The position numbers and the translations under genes are program-made. Shown in pieces: positions 24,081 through 38,000 of a stretch of DNA of 64,000 bases (positions within the stretch are counted from its first letter, which is position 1; each line of letters begins with the position of its first letter). The notes beneath the pieces are model-generated. The model had not been told where the DNA came from. It did no database searches and worked only from the letters and a program-made list of their open reading frames with translations. Origin of the DNA: Stercorarius parasiticus (taxonomy: Eukaryota > Chordata > Aves > Charadriiformes > Stercorariidae); contig VWZL01004996.1 of assembly GCA_013396915.1 (NCBI GenBank), forward strand, positions 485,783-549,782, in the 5' to 3' direction.

Positions 24081-27000
24081 TACCACAGGGGGCCAATCAC
24101 TATTCTGAGCACATATCACTTAGGTGCATAAAAATTTGCATTGTGCTGTTGGTTTTTCTTTTGAGAGAATGCCTGGGAATATAACAGAATATAGATATGG
24201 CACAAGTATTTTCTACATAAAATTAAAATTCAGTTCAGCAGAAAGTGTGCAGGAAGGACAGGTATTTGAAAGTTCTGTTTCCTCTCTGTCTCCTTTTTCT
24301 TCACCACTCTCAGCTCTGAAAGCTCTGTAATGGATATTGTTACCACAAAAGGAGTATGGCTTTGTTGTTTGATATAAAATTTCCCTGCAAAACAAATTGA
24401 GTTTTTTCATAGGGCTCTGCTTCTTTTTTAACATCCTCTTGCCTAAATGAGCCAAATGATTACAGCTGCCATTTAAAACCATAGCTTGCATTTCAAGGTG
24501 GCCTCCATCAGAAGGCATGACTCAGTTTACTTCAGTTCTCTCTCTGCCATGTAGTCCAATGCTGTGAAACAGAAAGGAAAAATTAGAAATATATCGGTAC
24601 GCACAAACATCAAATGAATGACTCTGACGTTTGCTTCCCAAATACTTGTGCTGTGTATTTGTTTACAATATAACTGTAAGTCTTGTCAGGCTAATTGTTA
24701 CAGCTGTCTTGTTGATCTGATTCTGAGAGACCACCATCAGCATCTCACCGCTTGGTTATGCTTAGGCCAGCAGGTTCAGTAAGTGCAGCAGATGCACTGA
24801 AATGTGAGCAAACTCTTCTGAAGCATAATAATGCAGAGACTCTGCACCAAACTTAGAGTTATCTCAAGTGATGTTCTGAAAGTGCATATGACATGCCCAT
24901 GTGCACATGCCCAGTCTCTGTATGTGGGAGAGTGACAGGGAATATTCGTATCCTGGGTGGGTCCTGTACATTTTTATCTGAGTACAAATCAGTGTCCATC
25001 CTCAGAAAAGAGTTTATGTGACACATAGGCAATGCATACAATATAGCACCTGCACTTTAGAAGCATGGTACCATTTGGGGTGTAAGGATGGGGTTTTTTG
25101 TTTTCTCATAGTTATATACACCTTTCTACCTTTATAACTGTACTAAATTTGTGTATAACAAATGAGATTAAATTTGTAATGCGTATATGAGGTTGGGATA
25201 TGGATTGTTGTCAGAAAATAAGAATTTTTGCTCTGGATTCAAAGTAGCTCAACTATCTATGCTGCTTTATGGAATAGCTGAATGGAATGAAACAGCATTA
25301 TGGACACAAGCACAAATTCCTAATTATTTTGGCAGGGAGAAGAGGAAAGACTAGAGGGGGAAATATGATTTAGCCTGTATATTATTCTTTCAGTCATGGT
25401 TTGCAAATGTTAAAATAGGTGCACAAAGCCACAATCCTGCCAGTTTCTCCCTGCAACTATATTGATTTCAAGTGAGAGTTCAGCACTATTTGAAACTAGG
25501 AAAAAAAAACCCAAACCTGAAAGTCATCATGATTAAATATTTCCTTTCCCAACTAGAACTGCTATTTTGACTACAACACCCAGCTACTCAGGGCAGTGTT
25601 TGAAACTGGGTTTCAGCTCCTTAAAGGAAGCCTCTGAGTCATCTCTTGCTACTTGAGTATTTCTCGACGTTTCTGGCCTCTGTTTGGAGAGTTGTGGAAA
25701 TGCAAGTTTTCCCTCCATCTTTTTATGTAGCAAACCCATACTCAGAATGAAGAGAGGGTCAAACTGGTGGTTAGATATATTGTCTTTCATTCCAGGGCTT
25801 CTTATAAAAGTGCAGCTAAGACAGCTGTGGCGGAATCAGACCGCCAAGAACGCCAACACAAGGGTATACCCAACTGGTTTATATAACCTTAATTCAAGCA
25901 GCACAACTAATGATAATGATATGCTATAGTATTATTATGCCAGGAATGTATGAAATCAAGAGAGAACATTTCATTTTAAACTTTGCTGATTTTTCACATT
26001 TGCTTAACATTTTCTCTAATGATTTCTTGCACTGTTTTTATGCCACCTCAGATAAAATGCCATCATACATGATATTTGCACCATTAGGCACAAAGTAAGC
26101 GTTAGTTATGATTAGAGGCAATGCTGTGAAGCATTAAAGAACGTAAAGGAAATGGTTTTCAAGCATACTCGCAAAGACTCTGAAGCTTGAGTGTCATTGC
26201 TTTCACTATGCCAGCTGGGTGATGTTCTGCATTTCAACAAAGCTGGCTACCATTTCCAAACAGATCCATACAAGGTTTTCATCGTTCATATTTGAGTGAA
26301 AGGTCCAGTAAAAAATACACATGCACAGCAGAAATCCAATGAACCTATCTAGAGGGAATTAAGTGAAACAAAACACAATAATTACAATTAATCATCAGTG
26401 AACATGATCATAATGACATCCTTTTCAAGGAAAGGAAACCATTTTCTGTCATAAGCTGCATCTTGTCAAACAACACCTCTAATATTTTGGGTTTTATTAA
26501 GACTCTTGTCTTTGTGGAGCATAACAGTGATTTTGACTTACTGCATAGATAAGGGGTGAATAATGTAATTAGATTGAATTAATAAAACTCATGCTTTTGC
26601 ACTATTCACATGTCAGTGTGGGAATTTTTCCCAGCTATTTGCTAATGCTAGAATCTAATGGAGTACAGTTCCACAGGATTAAGCCTCTACAATTATTCTG
26701 TTCATCCTCTGGCTTGTGAAGAAGAAAGAACAAGACTAATTTTGAGTTTTGTGAACTGTTCTTTCAGCATTTGGCTAGGTCAATTAGAGTGCAATAAGTA
26801 AAACACATGGAAGAAATGCTGGAACAAGCTAAGACCAGCTGAAATCAAGTCCCTTGGTGTATATGTAGCCCAGAACTTTTTGTGTTCTTGTCCCATGAAA
26901 ATTATTATAATTTTTCTTTGGTTTTGTGTTTTCTTCATTTATTTACCCTGAAAAGCTGACCTAAGGTCCAGAATCAGATTTTCTCTGAGGTCAGTGTTTG

Positions 27001-27419
27001 TAATACTATAGTGACTCTTTTTGAACCATCAGAGACATAAAAGGCATTCAGAGGATTTATTGGAGTGGATCTTGCTGCCAGCATCTACCCTGGTGTGAAT
27101 GATATGCATGATTCCATCGTAGCCATGAGCATTAACCCAGCAGGACTCAAAGATGGAAGACAAAAATATTGCTTGTGTAAAAAACTTTAAGGTCCCATAT
27201 ATCCACACTCTCTCTGCAAGAGACTTTTGCCATAACATCACATTTATTCTTTGATTTTGGTGTTGATCATTTTAACAGAAAAAGATTAAACATCCAATTT
27301 AGAAGATAAAATAACTTTCAGATTAAAATGATGGGTTGTTCTCAAAATTAAGGTGGTTTTGTAAGGCAGGAATGAAGTCTTGAATTAGACCTGCATAAAA
27401 TAAGTACACCTATGCCAAA
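24081..27419. other. Gene desert segment, no gene recognised
   Basis: AT-rich DNA without exon or RNA gene. A degenerate ancient-repeat core lies at 25461-25480. TAATTA/ATTAAT words are frequent at 26370-26600 but not clustered enough to call an element. The 101-codon minus frame at 24213-24518 has no recognisable motif. Confidence 0.5.
25430..25490. repeat. Ancient amniote repeat remnant
   Basis: CACAATCCTGCC, then CTGCAACTATATTGATTTCA and AGTGAGAGTTCAGCAC, resemble the old repeat whose core is ATTGACTTCAATGGGAGTT. It is about as decayed as the other copies in the window. Confidence 0.4.
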
Positions 27420-27660
27420 GTCATAGAATGGCTGAGGTTGGAAGGGACCTCTGGAGTTCATCCAGTCCAACCCCCCTGCTCAAGCCAGGCCACCTAAAGC
27501 CAGTTGCCCAAGGCCATGTCCAGATGGCTTTCAAATATCTCGAAGGAGGGGGATGCTACAACCCCCCTGAGCAACCTGTGCCATTGCTCAGTCACCCTTT
27601 CAGTGAAAAAGTGTTTCCTGATGTTTGACCAGAACCTCAGACTCCTTTCCTCGGTTTCTT
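27420..27660 (-). mobile_element. CR1 LINE, 5'-truncated, minus strand
   Basis: The plus strand begins with TCATAGAATGGCTGAGGTTG, the reverse complement of the avian CR1 3' end. It continues through GGAAGGGACCTCTGGAG, CATCCAGTCCAACCCCCCTG and GTTGCCCAAGGCCATGTCCA to GTGTTTCCTGATGTTT. This is a clear CR1 3' segment; identity fades after about 27650, so the left LINE boundary is approximate. A 66-codon plus-strand frame inside it is an artefact of the element. Confidence 0.9.
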
Positions 27661-30600
27661 AGCTTCCACCGAACACAAGGAGGTGTAAACCTCATGAGAG
27701 CTCATGGGAGCTGTGTGCCTCCTTGCAGCTGAGAGAAGGCATTGTGGAGACAGCTCTTCTTTGTTTCCTTGCAAGTGAGCTCAGATATCCTTCTCTTTCT
27801 AACACTTGCCTTTTAATAGTATAGTTGCTTCTGGAGACATCAGAAATAGAATGGTACAGACTACCATCACAGTATAGATCCTACCAAAAGTACCATCATG
27901 ATACTTGCAGCTCCCTTTGCTTTGAGTTTCCTGTCTCAAAAATAATTAAAAAAAAAAAAGAGAAAGTTTTACCCTGAGAGGAAGAGGAATTTCCCTGGTA
28001 CACAGCAGGGCCTAGGAGAATGAGGAAGAGATATCATTACAGGCAAAGAACAAATAGTCTGGAGTAGATACTTACTTTCAGTAAGGCAGTATGCGGTTAA
28101 ATCATCCAAGAAAGAATCCACCCCCTCCTCTTCAAGATGAAGCTCAGATGTTGGCCTCCCTCCGTTTGTGGTACTATAACACTAGAAATGGGATGATTTG
28201 TTACAATTTTCAAGCAGATCTTTTAATCCGTTGCTAATTAACAGTGAAATGAATCAGTAAATGCTGGAGTACTTGTAAGGTATTTTTAGTCTCAAAGGTC
28301 ATAAGAGCAGAATAGTGCAAATACCTTAAACCTCCAATACAGTTCAAATTAATACAAATCATCAGATGAGCCTACATTTGGAGGAAACTCATTGTTAACA
28401 ATGATTACTTCAGCTAACTGTTATGATTTCAGAAGGAACAATAGCATCAGGTTAACATTTCGTGTAATTCTTGTGAATGTATGCTGTTAAATACCAAAAC
28501 CTGTCATTCTGCTCCTTCCAAGAAGAGAGAGGTGTCTGAAAAAAGTCACCGCAAATCAGTTTAATCGATCTGGGACTGAAAACACAAATCTGTCTTCTTC
28601 CTAACTTTCTTTATTCCATCATGTTACCAGTAGGAAAGGGCAGAGCTGCTATTACTTAGATCTGTATTTCCACATCTTTATGTGTTTGCATTGCTTTGAA
28701 GCACAATTTAACCGTGAATTTCCTGGGCTTGTAATTATCAAGTATTGGGTGATTACAGTACAACCATAATGCTCTTGTATTATCAATGCATTTTTTTAAA
28801 TGTCACTGAATGCTAACATTTTGTGGCCCTGAAGGTCTAATCAGGTAGGAAGTGTGGAATTAGCAGAGATGGAGACCTTCATATACATAACATATTAACC
28901 TAAGGCTTTTGTCACTCCCATAATATGCTCAATGACTTGAATCCATGTATTGTTTAATGGAATTTGATGCTGTGACATGCTTTTGTCCTTCGATCTAGCA
29001 TACATTTGTTCCCAACAGGAAAAGCCAAAACGCCTATGTTTTCTGTGAGTTGGGCAGATCACTGATGGCAAAGGAGCACTGGTTTATCTTCAGATTGCTG
29101 GAAGCACTTGCCTTTATAAAATTTCTCTGGTCATTAATGTGCTAGTCTTTTAGCAGTGGTCTACTGGGAGGAAGGAGGCTGTGGAGGCACCACCCACAGC
29201 CTTACCAAGGTAAAGACCCATAGACATCAAACCTGAAATGGCTACTCTGAATTTCAATGCACATTAGGGATTAGGCAGTGGGGTGCCCTTTTACATGTGA
29301 ACAGGCTGACAGCAGTACAAAGAGAGCTTGGTGTTAGCCGCTTGGTTTTGAAGCACAAATGTAACATCTAAGGGGAAAATATGGACAGTTGCCAGTAACA
29401 CGGGTTCAGCTAAGTCACGTGGGGAATTTATTTTTGCGGAAACAAATTCTTACATGTTATTTTATTTGAAACACTGATACTTGAATTACTTGTAAAGTCT
29501 CGAAATTTATTTAGTTATTCTAGGCTTATCGGAATTCATTACAAGATATTTCATTTTGGCCCAGGAAATGTCTTTCCTTTTTTAAGAGAGAAGATAAAAA
29601 CATACCAGCCCTCAGTATTCTAAACATGGAATTAGTGTCAGATAAGTGACGGTCAAAATCATCCCCTATCTGAGACTCTGGAATGAGAAGATGATCTTCA
29701 GGCTTTAAGAAGGACATAGCATCCCGTGGCAAATGAATAACTGATTTTTTTCCTTCAGAAGAGCTTAGACAAAAGTTGTCATATGCAGAAGGAACAGCTG
29801 TGCCATATATCTTTCAAATCTACAAAACATTTGCGTTAAATCACAAATGAACCTCTAAGAAATAACTTCAGAAGAGCCTGAATTCATCCCTTTCAGGATG
29901 TGCAATCTAATCAGCACCCAGGGAAAGGAGGAATGGATTAGAAATAGCAGGCTCTGTTTATTTTTGTCTGGGAATTATGGAATGTACATTTATGGCTTTG
30001 TTTGAGAGCTCAGAAGTTATAAATACGGTCTATAACTCAGTATTATTGCCTCTGTACTCCCTAAATAACTCACATCACCAAAAGAGCCATTTGGAAAGAG
30101 ACTGGTCAAAGCCAAAACTTCAAACCCAATTTCAGCTGTGTTTTAGGGAGCTGAGACATTTCACCTGCAAGCTTTTGGGTATCAATCAACTGGTACTGAT
30201 CTGCTGATCTGAATCATATTTTCTGGTTCAGATTTAGGTGTCTCTAATGTCCTTCAGTAAAAATGGACTGATATGATGGATTTCTGGATTTCTGCTGTCT
30301 TAAGCAAAAGTCTCAGAAATACACTGCAAAACTGAAACCCCACTTTAAACTTAGAATATGCCAAACCACACAGCCTATTTTCAAAGTTGTCCTAATATAA
30401 AAGTTTATTTAACTGAATTATTAGTAATGTGACTGGTTGATAAGTATGACTCTCTTAACACTTTGGCTTACCCCAAGAAACCAAGGCTGCTAAATAGTTT
30501 CCTCTTCCCTGGTGTGAAGGAGGAAAGGGCACGCACCTGCTTGCTCAGAGATCCCAGTAGTTTTGATGGTGAACTCCTGAAGGCATAGGCTGCCTTGACA

Positions 30601-33584
30601 ATGGCATGCCGACAGGCCCAGAGGATGGGGCTGGAGGCTGGCATCACTGCCTGCCTGCGCAGCTACCTGCGGAGCAACAGCTCTGTTCTTGAGCCCATAT
30701 GAAAGCAGAACTTCCCAATCCAAATATGTCTTACCCTTTTTCACATCCCTGCACCTTTTTTTTCCTTTTCTTTCATTATTTGCAGTCAACTGTCCCTCTC
30801 ACTTGTTGCCTGTCCTTGCTTCTTTGGCCCTCAGACACTTCTTTCCATATTTTTTTTCTACACTATTTGCTGCCACCACCTTTTTAGCTCCGTTCCTAAT
30901 CCAGCCCAAAGCCTACGGTCCTTCCCCAGGGTCTCCCAGAAAATCTTGCTCATTTTACCTCATTGTCATATGGTCCCCTCTGGCAGTGCACTTGCCTGCC
31001 TCAGAGAGTGGGGGGAAATAGCATCCTCTCCTTGCCCTCTCATCCTCCATGTGTCGTCATCCCCTGAGGGAGTGATCAAGAGACTAGTTCATCCTACCAA
31101 AAGAGAAACATGTAAAAGGAGAATTTTGCTTGCCCTGTTAATGAGTGACTTTTCAGCTGTGTGGGGATAAACATCTTATTCAGGTTTGTCTCCAGACAAT
31201 GGAAAAAGCAGGCAGGACAGCAAATAGCAGAGGCCAATGCAACCGCCCCACTGCCTGCAATTAATGCTAGAGCCCAGCCTGGCTACTGCCCCGTGGGGCA
31301 AGGAGTGACACTGAGACTACTGGGAAACCCACAGCACCTCTGCCCCAAAGGCTGCAAGCTTTGCCCTCATGCCTTCTCAGCCCTCGGTCAGGCTTTGCCT
31401 CCTTCTCCCCTTTGTCTGCCAGCAGAGGCTGAGCCCTCTGGTTTCAGATCAGCTCCATCCCTGCCTGACAAGCTGCCTCTACCCCTGCCCAGCACGTCAC
31501 GCACGGACCACGTGGAAGGACAATACCCCAAGCACAAATGGAAAGAAGAGAAGATCACTCTCGAGGAGACTTCTGCCCATGGAGAGTAATGATTTGCATT
31601 TTGGTTTGGGAAAACAAATGTACTGTATTAGCCATATGGAGGATCAGGAGAAAGAACATATAAATGGCAAAGTTTGTAACTAGGACCAAGATCACCTATC
31701 AAAGAGGTCATGCTAAAATGGCTGATTATTCATGACCTCATGACTCCTTCCAGCAGCAGTGCTCCTCTTCCCACACAACTTACCAGTGGAAAGTGTATTA
31801 TTTTTGTATGTCTCATGCAAGAAAGTAGCTTTTATTTTGCTTACAGAAAATTAGCCGAGGCTAAAATCAGGCTTAAAATGAAAATTATCCCCCAAATTGA
31901 ATTAGATATACATTTTACTGACAAACTGTTGAATGGTCCTTTTATATTTTTAAAAAATTCTCCAAAGATAACATTCAGTACAAGACTGGCTGGAACAAAT
32001 GATGGGAAAAGCCTGATCAGATGTAGCTGGCCCACCGATCTCTATGAAACATGAGTCGTCTTTATCACTTTAGAGAGCATTCTGGTGGGACTAACAATTT
32101 GACATGGATGCCATTCGTCCATGCGCAGGGAGCCAGCACCCGGCCAATGCACCGTATGAATTCCACATAATCCCGCTTCTGTAGGCTTCAGGGGTATATA
32201 GGCTTTATCCAGACCATAAAGAGCCAAGAATTTTACCCATGGGAAGTAAAAGAAAAACAATTCAAGACAAACTGTGAGGAAAATGTAACTGATAAAGGCT
32301 TGCAGGAGCACGTTTGGAGAATGCCCCAAATTCATTGAGCACTGGGGATTTGAAATGGCAGTACAGGAAAGATCCAGACCACTTAACAAATGTTGGGTCT
32401 GAGCCTTCAAACAATTACTTGTGTGAGTGATTACCCACAGAAGTGATTCTGTGAAACTCATGGATAGATATTTGCAAAAAATGCCCCAAACTGTTTTTCG
32501 GTCAGCAAACAGAAGTATGTTCCTGCCACCATCCGAGGGCAGCAAACGATGTGTAGGTAGTCTGGGTAGGTTTTTTTTAGTTTGTTTTGTTTAAAATATA
32601 TTTTAAAATGTGATGCTTCGGCAATAGTAGAGGAAATAATAGGAGAGAAGGCAGAGTGTAGGAGAGGGTTCATGTTCAGAGAAATCTTTCATATAAATTT
32701 GCTGCTAATTGCTTCCTTCTTCTTAAGACACCAAATGATGCCATTGATCATCCGCAAGTGCTGAGGACAGCACAAGGATGGTTAAATGTATCAGTAAAGA
32801 AACATTCTTAATGAGACAGAAAGCAGGGTAAATCTTGACCAGCAAATTTCACTAGTTTGTGATTTAAAGGAATATTGACCTTATCACTAGTTTTGCTTTT
32901 TTTTTTTAGCTCAAAATTTGAAGGAATAGTGAAAATCATAGGGAGCTGTGAGTTGCTGTCACTCATATATTTCAGTGGTCCTTAATATAACAGTTAAAAT
33001 CCCAACTGGAAAAGGGATGATCTACTTTTTCTTGCTGTTTCCCAATATCATGCTGTGAAAGTTTAGTAAGATCATCACACAGCCATGATTAAAAAAAATG
33101 TTCATGATAACAAAGACAGATTTACTCCAAAAGTGTTCATGCAAATATTTTAATTCATGTTTTGTCAAGCTGCTTTGAACAGCCAACCCTTGTTGTAAGA
33201 ATATGCTAATATGTAATTAAACTGCACTCACGTCATGCCATATGGTACATTTGAAACATAAAACACTGTTCTATTATTTGGGGAGGGTCATTTGAAAAGG
33301 AAAGGGAAAGAAAAAGAGAGAACCCAGGGGAAAAGACAGTTTATCTGTCCTCCCACACTTTATAAGCCAGCTTTAGCATTAGGCACTGTTATTCTGGATG
33401 AGATTTGACAGTTTGGGGGTTAATGGATCTTAATATTTTGAAGAGGAAAGCACGTGCTGATATGCAGCAAAGACCATTGCATGGGTTTTTTTCTTTAAAT
33501 TAGGCATAATTAAGTTTTTATGGAAAATATTTATCTTTTATGTGAATCCATGAGAAGATAAAAATGTACACATAGGGGAAGTAA
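27661..33584. other. Gene desert segment, no gene recognised
   Basis: About 5.9 kb without a recognisable exon or RNA gene. A GC-richer patch near 31200-31520 gives a 142-codon plus-strand frame without a domain. The 167-codon minus frame at 32042-32545 is leucine/serine/phenylalanine-rich chance sequence. No repeat could be supported. Confidence 0.5.
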
Positions 33585-33650
33585 GCTTTGGACCCAGTGG
33601 GAGTTTTGCCGTTGGCTTCTGTGGGAGCAGACCCTGGTTCTCTGCCATTT
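33585..33650. repeat. Ancient amniote repeat remnant
   Basis: The stretch from GGACCCAGTGGGAGTTTTGC through GTTGGCTTCTGTGGGAGCAG to ACCCTGG matches, with decay, the pattern 'GTCAATGGGAGTTTTGCCATTGACTTCAATGGGAGCAGG' of an old reptile/bird repeat. Confidence 0.5.
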
Positions 33651-33720
33651 TCCAGTCTGACATTAACATGCGAGTCAGGATGGGTGGGAGGGAGAGATAA
33701 AGAGAGAAATGCTGGATTCA

Positions 33721-33880
33721 GAAAGAGAGTTTGGCAGTTAGGTGCTTAATTACATAGTGGCATGTGGACAATGTTTAAGCAGGAATTGCAGACGCAGGCA
33801 AAAATGATTAATCTCTTGTTTTAATTATACTTGATCGTTTGATTGTGTGGTCATTATTGGAAATGACCTGGTATTTCATT
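33721..33880. promoter_or_regulatory. Candidate conserved element rich in homeodomain sites
   Basis: Within 160 bases there are GCTTAATTACATA, AATGATTAATC (33802-33812), TTTTAATTATAC and TGATCGTTTGATTG. TGATTAAT is a PBX-HOX composite form. The block has no repeat or open frame and lies in the desert where HOXA-domain enhancers are expected. Function is inference. Confidence 0.3.
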
Positions 33881-34944
33881 TGGGAACTTCAGAGTAGCAG
33901 GAAGGTGAGGAGATGCTGTAGTCTAAGGCATTAGCTTCTTACTAGTAGATGTTTGTATTTTAATGTGCTTGACAGGTCACAAGTGAAATGAGTGATGGGC
34001 TCAACCTAACCTTTGCCAGATGATCACCTACATTAAAAAACCCCGCATAATTTATTAAAATCATTCAAATACATTTCTCCATAGAGCATTCATTGTCTAC
34101 TTTTCTTTCTGATGATAACAGTCAACTATTCAAAGAGACGTACAAGAAATTAGACATTGTTTTCAGCTTAGTTCCCAGAACTGATGGCCCAGGTCCTTAG
34201 AGGTATTTTAGTGTCTAAAAGGAAAATATCTCTACCTTAGTGCTCCTCAGGATTTGGATATAGCTATCCCCAAAATCCAACCTACTTTGAATTTAGTAGG
34301 TACCCGCAGAAAGGCCAAAATCTCAACTGTGTTCCGCTCAGTGATGTGGTGAAAAACAAGCACCTCTTGAAGTGAACACTTCAAGGTGAGATTGTGGCAA
34401 GAAGCCTGAGCTGCTATATAGAGAATTTTAGTTTTCAGAGTTGGCAGGCAGTAGCCTGGGTTATTGCACTCAGAAATATGTTTCTGGCCTCATGGGAAGA
34501 AACACACTGTGTTATATTCTACTGCAGCATGAAAGGGTTGAAAGGTTTCTTTCACATGATATAACCCCTCAGGAAATCTAACCTGACAAACAAAATAAAA
34601 ATACCCTCTCCTCTCCCTCATCAACAAGAAAATAACCACCTTGTTAACCAACTGAGAGTGTCATATGTTTTACTTCAGCTCTGCAAAGTACTTGCTTATC
34701 TTAAAGCACAGATCAAACCCCATTCCTGTTCTGCAAGGCACGAAAAGAGGGTGTGCAGCTTAAAACATTTAAAGACATCATGTCACTTGATAAACATGTC
34801 AGTGAAAAACATGTGAAAGCGTTGTTGGCATGAGACTGCCTTAAGACGTTTTGGCATGTGGGATCCACCACAGGCCCACGAAGACCCAAGGGCAGAGGGA
34901 GGTTTGGCTGTTGTCTGTGTGTGGCTAGCCCTATTTTTCATACG
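33881..34944. other. Intergenic stretch, no gene recognised
   Basis: AT-rich DNA without an exon. A possible old-repeat word (GGTCCTTAGAGGTATTTTAG at 34192-34211) recalls the 'GGATCTGAGGTATTTAGG' type of ancient amniote repeat, but it is too short to call. Confidence 0.45.
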
Positions 34945-35020
34945 TGCCCAGGTTAAACTCTTGACCCCACCGAAATCAAGGATATTTTTAATTTACTTGA
35001 ATGGGGCCAGGCCTTCACCC
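34945..35020. repeat. Ancient amniote repeat remnant
   Basis: Reads as two halves: TTGACCCCACCGAAATCAAGG and then ACTTGAATGGGGCCAGGCC with CTTCACCC. This resembles the 'GGCCCCATTGAAATCAATGG ... ATTGACTTCAATGGGGCCAGG' pattern of an old repeat shared by birds, turtles and crocodiles. The family name is not known with certainty; an L2/MIR-like SINE is likely. Confidence 0.5.
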
Positions 35021-38000
35021 ATAGACTTTAAGGATAACAGTCATCTTGTGTGATGGTCAGTTGTCGAAACTCATCTAGAAATCCCTGTGTTAAACTCAGA
35101 ACTTCTGGCTGAAATAGGCTACGTATATAACATATCCAATCTTGATTTAAGGGAAAAAATAAAGAAGAATTCATTGCATTCCTATTAATGTTATTCCGAA
35201 GACTAATTAAAGACTGAATCTTACTTCCCATCTTAATTTGTATATACTAGCTTCTAGATGTTGAGTACCACCATGTCTGATAATCTGAAGAACTCACTTC
35301 TATTAAAATACCTCTACCCATTTATCGATCACAATCAAAACAGCTCTTAATATTTTCTTTAATAAACTGAGACTTAAGCTTACACAACTTTCAACAAGAG
35401 AAAAAGTTTATTGGCCAGCCATGACAGAAAAATGTTTTTAAATGGAAAAAAGTGAATGGCAAACTTGGATCAGATTTGAACACAGCCATGCCAAAATGCT
35501 TTTATTTTAACATGTGCATTAATATAAAGGCATTATATATTTAAATAGGAACCACTGCATTGCCCTGATAATAAGATGGCACGGAACTTTGCCATTGTTG
35601 AAAGAATTATAGCACGTTTTTCAAAATGTAATAAAATAAAGACAGACAAAAAATTCTAGAACGGTTCCCCAGGGAAGACAGAATTTGTAGACTGCTGGCC
35701 CAGAGAAATAAATGATCCTTAAAAAAAAAAAAAGGACTTGAATGAGAAGAGAGAATGAGGATTCTGGCAGGAGGAAGAGGAAGGTGTTCCCTGCACTGGA
35801 AAATGTGTCAGAATGCTTGTGTCCCCAAAAAGAGAAAGGTAAAGAAGCCTTGGTAAGGTCCTTCTCTTCTACTGGAATGGGCAAAGTCAAGAAAAGAAGA
35901 GTATGAGATGAAGCATGACTAGAGATGCAGAGAGGGGCTCTGTAAACAAGGATGAGGAGTTTGAGGTGGACTTAGGGAATGAAAGAAAGACAATGGACAA
36001 CAGAAGGATGGAAGTATTTGTCCACTGCAGATTACCAGAAGAAGATAATAGCTTTCACTGCAATATTTTTAAAAGAACAGAGAAAAGCAAAAAGGAGAAG
36101 ATTAGTAAGGCTGAATATAAAATTAACTAGGACAGGAGAGGGTGAAAAACAGGTAGCTTTAGGAACTGTTAGTTAGAAAGGAAGATTTCAGAACAAACAA
36201 GGGTTTAAAGACATGGAGCCGTCATAAGAGAGATGCGAGCTTGGAGAGAGGCAGCTTCTGGAGTCAGAGATCATCCACACAGACAGTTACAGCTGAAAGT
36301 TCAGGAATGGTACTGTTCCTGAGCATGCTTACATCCTCAGGGAAAGGGAAATGGGAAAATAAGAACTGCTCAAAGGAGATAATGAAAGGGCAGTAAAAGA
36401 ACATGCAGGAAAGACGGGTACTGTTGGAGTTAGTAAGTTGCAGGGGGAATGGTGGCAAGAAAGAAATCAAGAAGCCTAAGAAATCCTCATTATATGGAGA
36501 ATAAAGATCTTGGATAACATGGCTTCCTTGCAGAAAAATGGATTACAGTGTGGGCTGGAGGGGATTAAGAGGACAGAAAAAATGTATGTGATTAGGAGCC
36601 TGAGGCTAATGATATTTTTGGTGACTTAACTGTTGCCAACATTTTAGCTAGAAAATCTTTTGCACAGATAAAGGATGTTTAGTTATCCCCTTCCTCCACC
36701 ACACTCTACAGCTTCACTGTCCAAAATGGAAGTCTATTATGAAAGAGGATCTGAGTGAAAGGACATAGCTACAAGACATTATTCCTCATTCTGCCAAGAT
36801 TTCTGGAAAGATCAGGCTCTATGGAGGTAAGGATCATAACGCTTACTTTTCTTTCATGGTGGTAAAAGGCTTTGAAAGCTTCTAAAAACTGAAATTAATA
36901 ACTATAAGCAGGAGAAAATGAATCTATTCAGTGATGAACTAGTTTAATTTTCTTATGGATTATGTTACCAATCAATCTCATCTGAACATATTGTATGACC
37001 TACCAATATGGAATAAATGAATTACAGCAGGTAAAGATATTCTTGATGTTCTCTATAAATGTGTGATGTTTACAAATTATTAGGTAGATCTATAGACAAT
37101 ACACTTATTCAATATGAGCAATACAAATGTTTTTATCTGGACATAACTTCAAGTAATAAACCTTAGAGATTTGTCGGGAGAGCTGGAAGCATGTGCTCCT
37201 CTGCTTCCTTTTTAACAGATTCCCAGCCCATTGTCCTGATTTACCTTCAAAAAAAGCACCAGGCACTTATCAAGTATAGCAAAATGGTTGTCAAAAAGAA
37301 GTTGCTTCTTTCCTATAAGTGCTAAAATAGATCTCTTCCCTGCCTTTTTAACTGTGAAGTGCTATTAATCTACAACAGTCTTATGTGCATGATACAGTAG
37401 TTTTCCTTTATTGTTATCCAAAGCAGATTTGGAAAGAGTGAATTAAGTCATCTTGAAAGAAGTCTGATTTAAATGTGACAGAAGTGCAACAGATTTTGAC
37501 ATCTATTGCTCTACAAATAGTTTTCTTGGTTTGAAGGATATACTTCTAGCATAGTATTGTTTGGAAAGTTAGGTCACAGTTTGGGATTTGGATAAACTTT
37601 CTCTTAATAGTGTGCTTTTGTTTTGTTCGTCCTTTGCACCTCCATATTTCAGCTTCATTCTGAAATGCAGGTAAATGGAAACATGTTGCTCTTAGCAGTC
37701 TGTGGAAGGCTACGACTGTGTCTTGCTAAACATGAGAACGGTGAAACGTAGCCACTGGCCTCTCTCAATGTGCTGCCTGTTCTCTAGACTTCAAAGAAAG
37801 GAGCAATTCCAGTTCTAGAGATTCCTTATGTCAGATCTTATTTAGGGGGAAAGGGTCAGTTCCTGGTTACTCAAGCACATCTGAAAAATGTAAACAGTAA
37901 ATCTGTTCTTGAACACTATCAAATTATCTCAGTAAGATGGAAAAAAAAAAGTTAATTTGTGCGTACTGTGAAGTTAAATTTTGTGTATCTGTCTATGTGC

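Noticed and set aside
27428..27628. 66-codon plus-strand frame
   Set aside because: It is the antisense of a CR1 3' region, a common false gene in birds.
32042..32545. 167-codon minus-strand frame
   Set aside because: Hydrophobic, low-information sequence without a known fold, start context or codon bias; considered chance.
36830..36890. Possible further MIR/L2 tail (GGCTTTGAAAGCTTCTAAAA)
   Set aside because: Only one short word resembles the family; the expected upstream words are missing.
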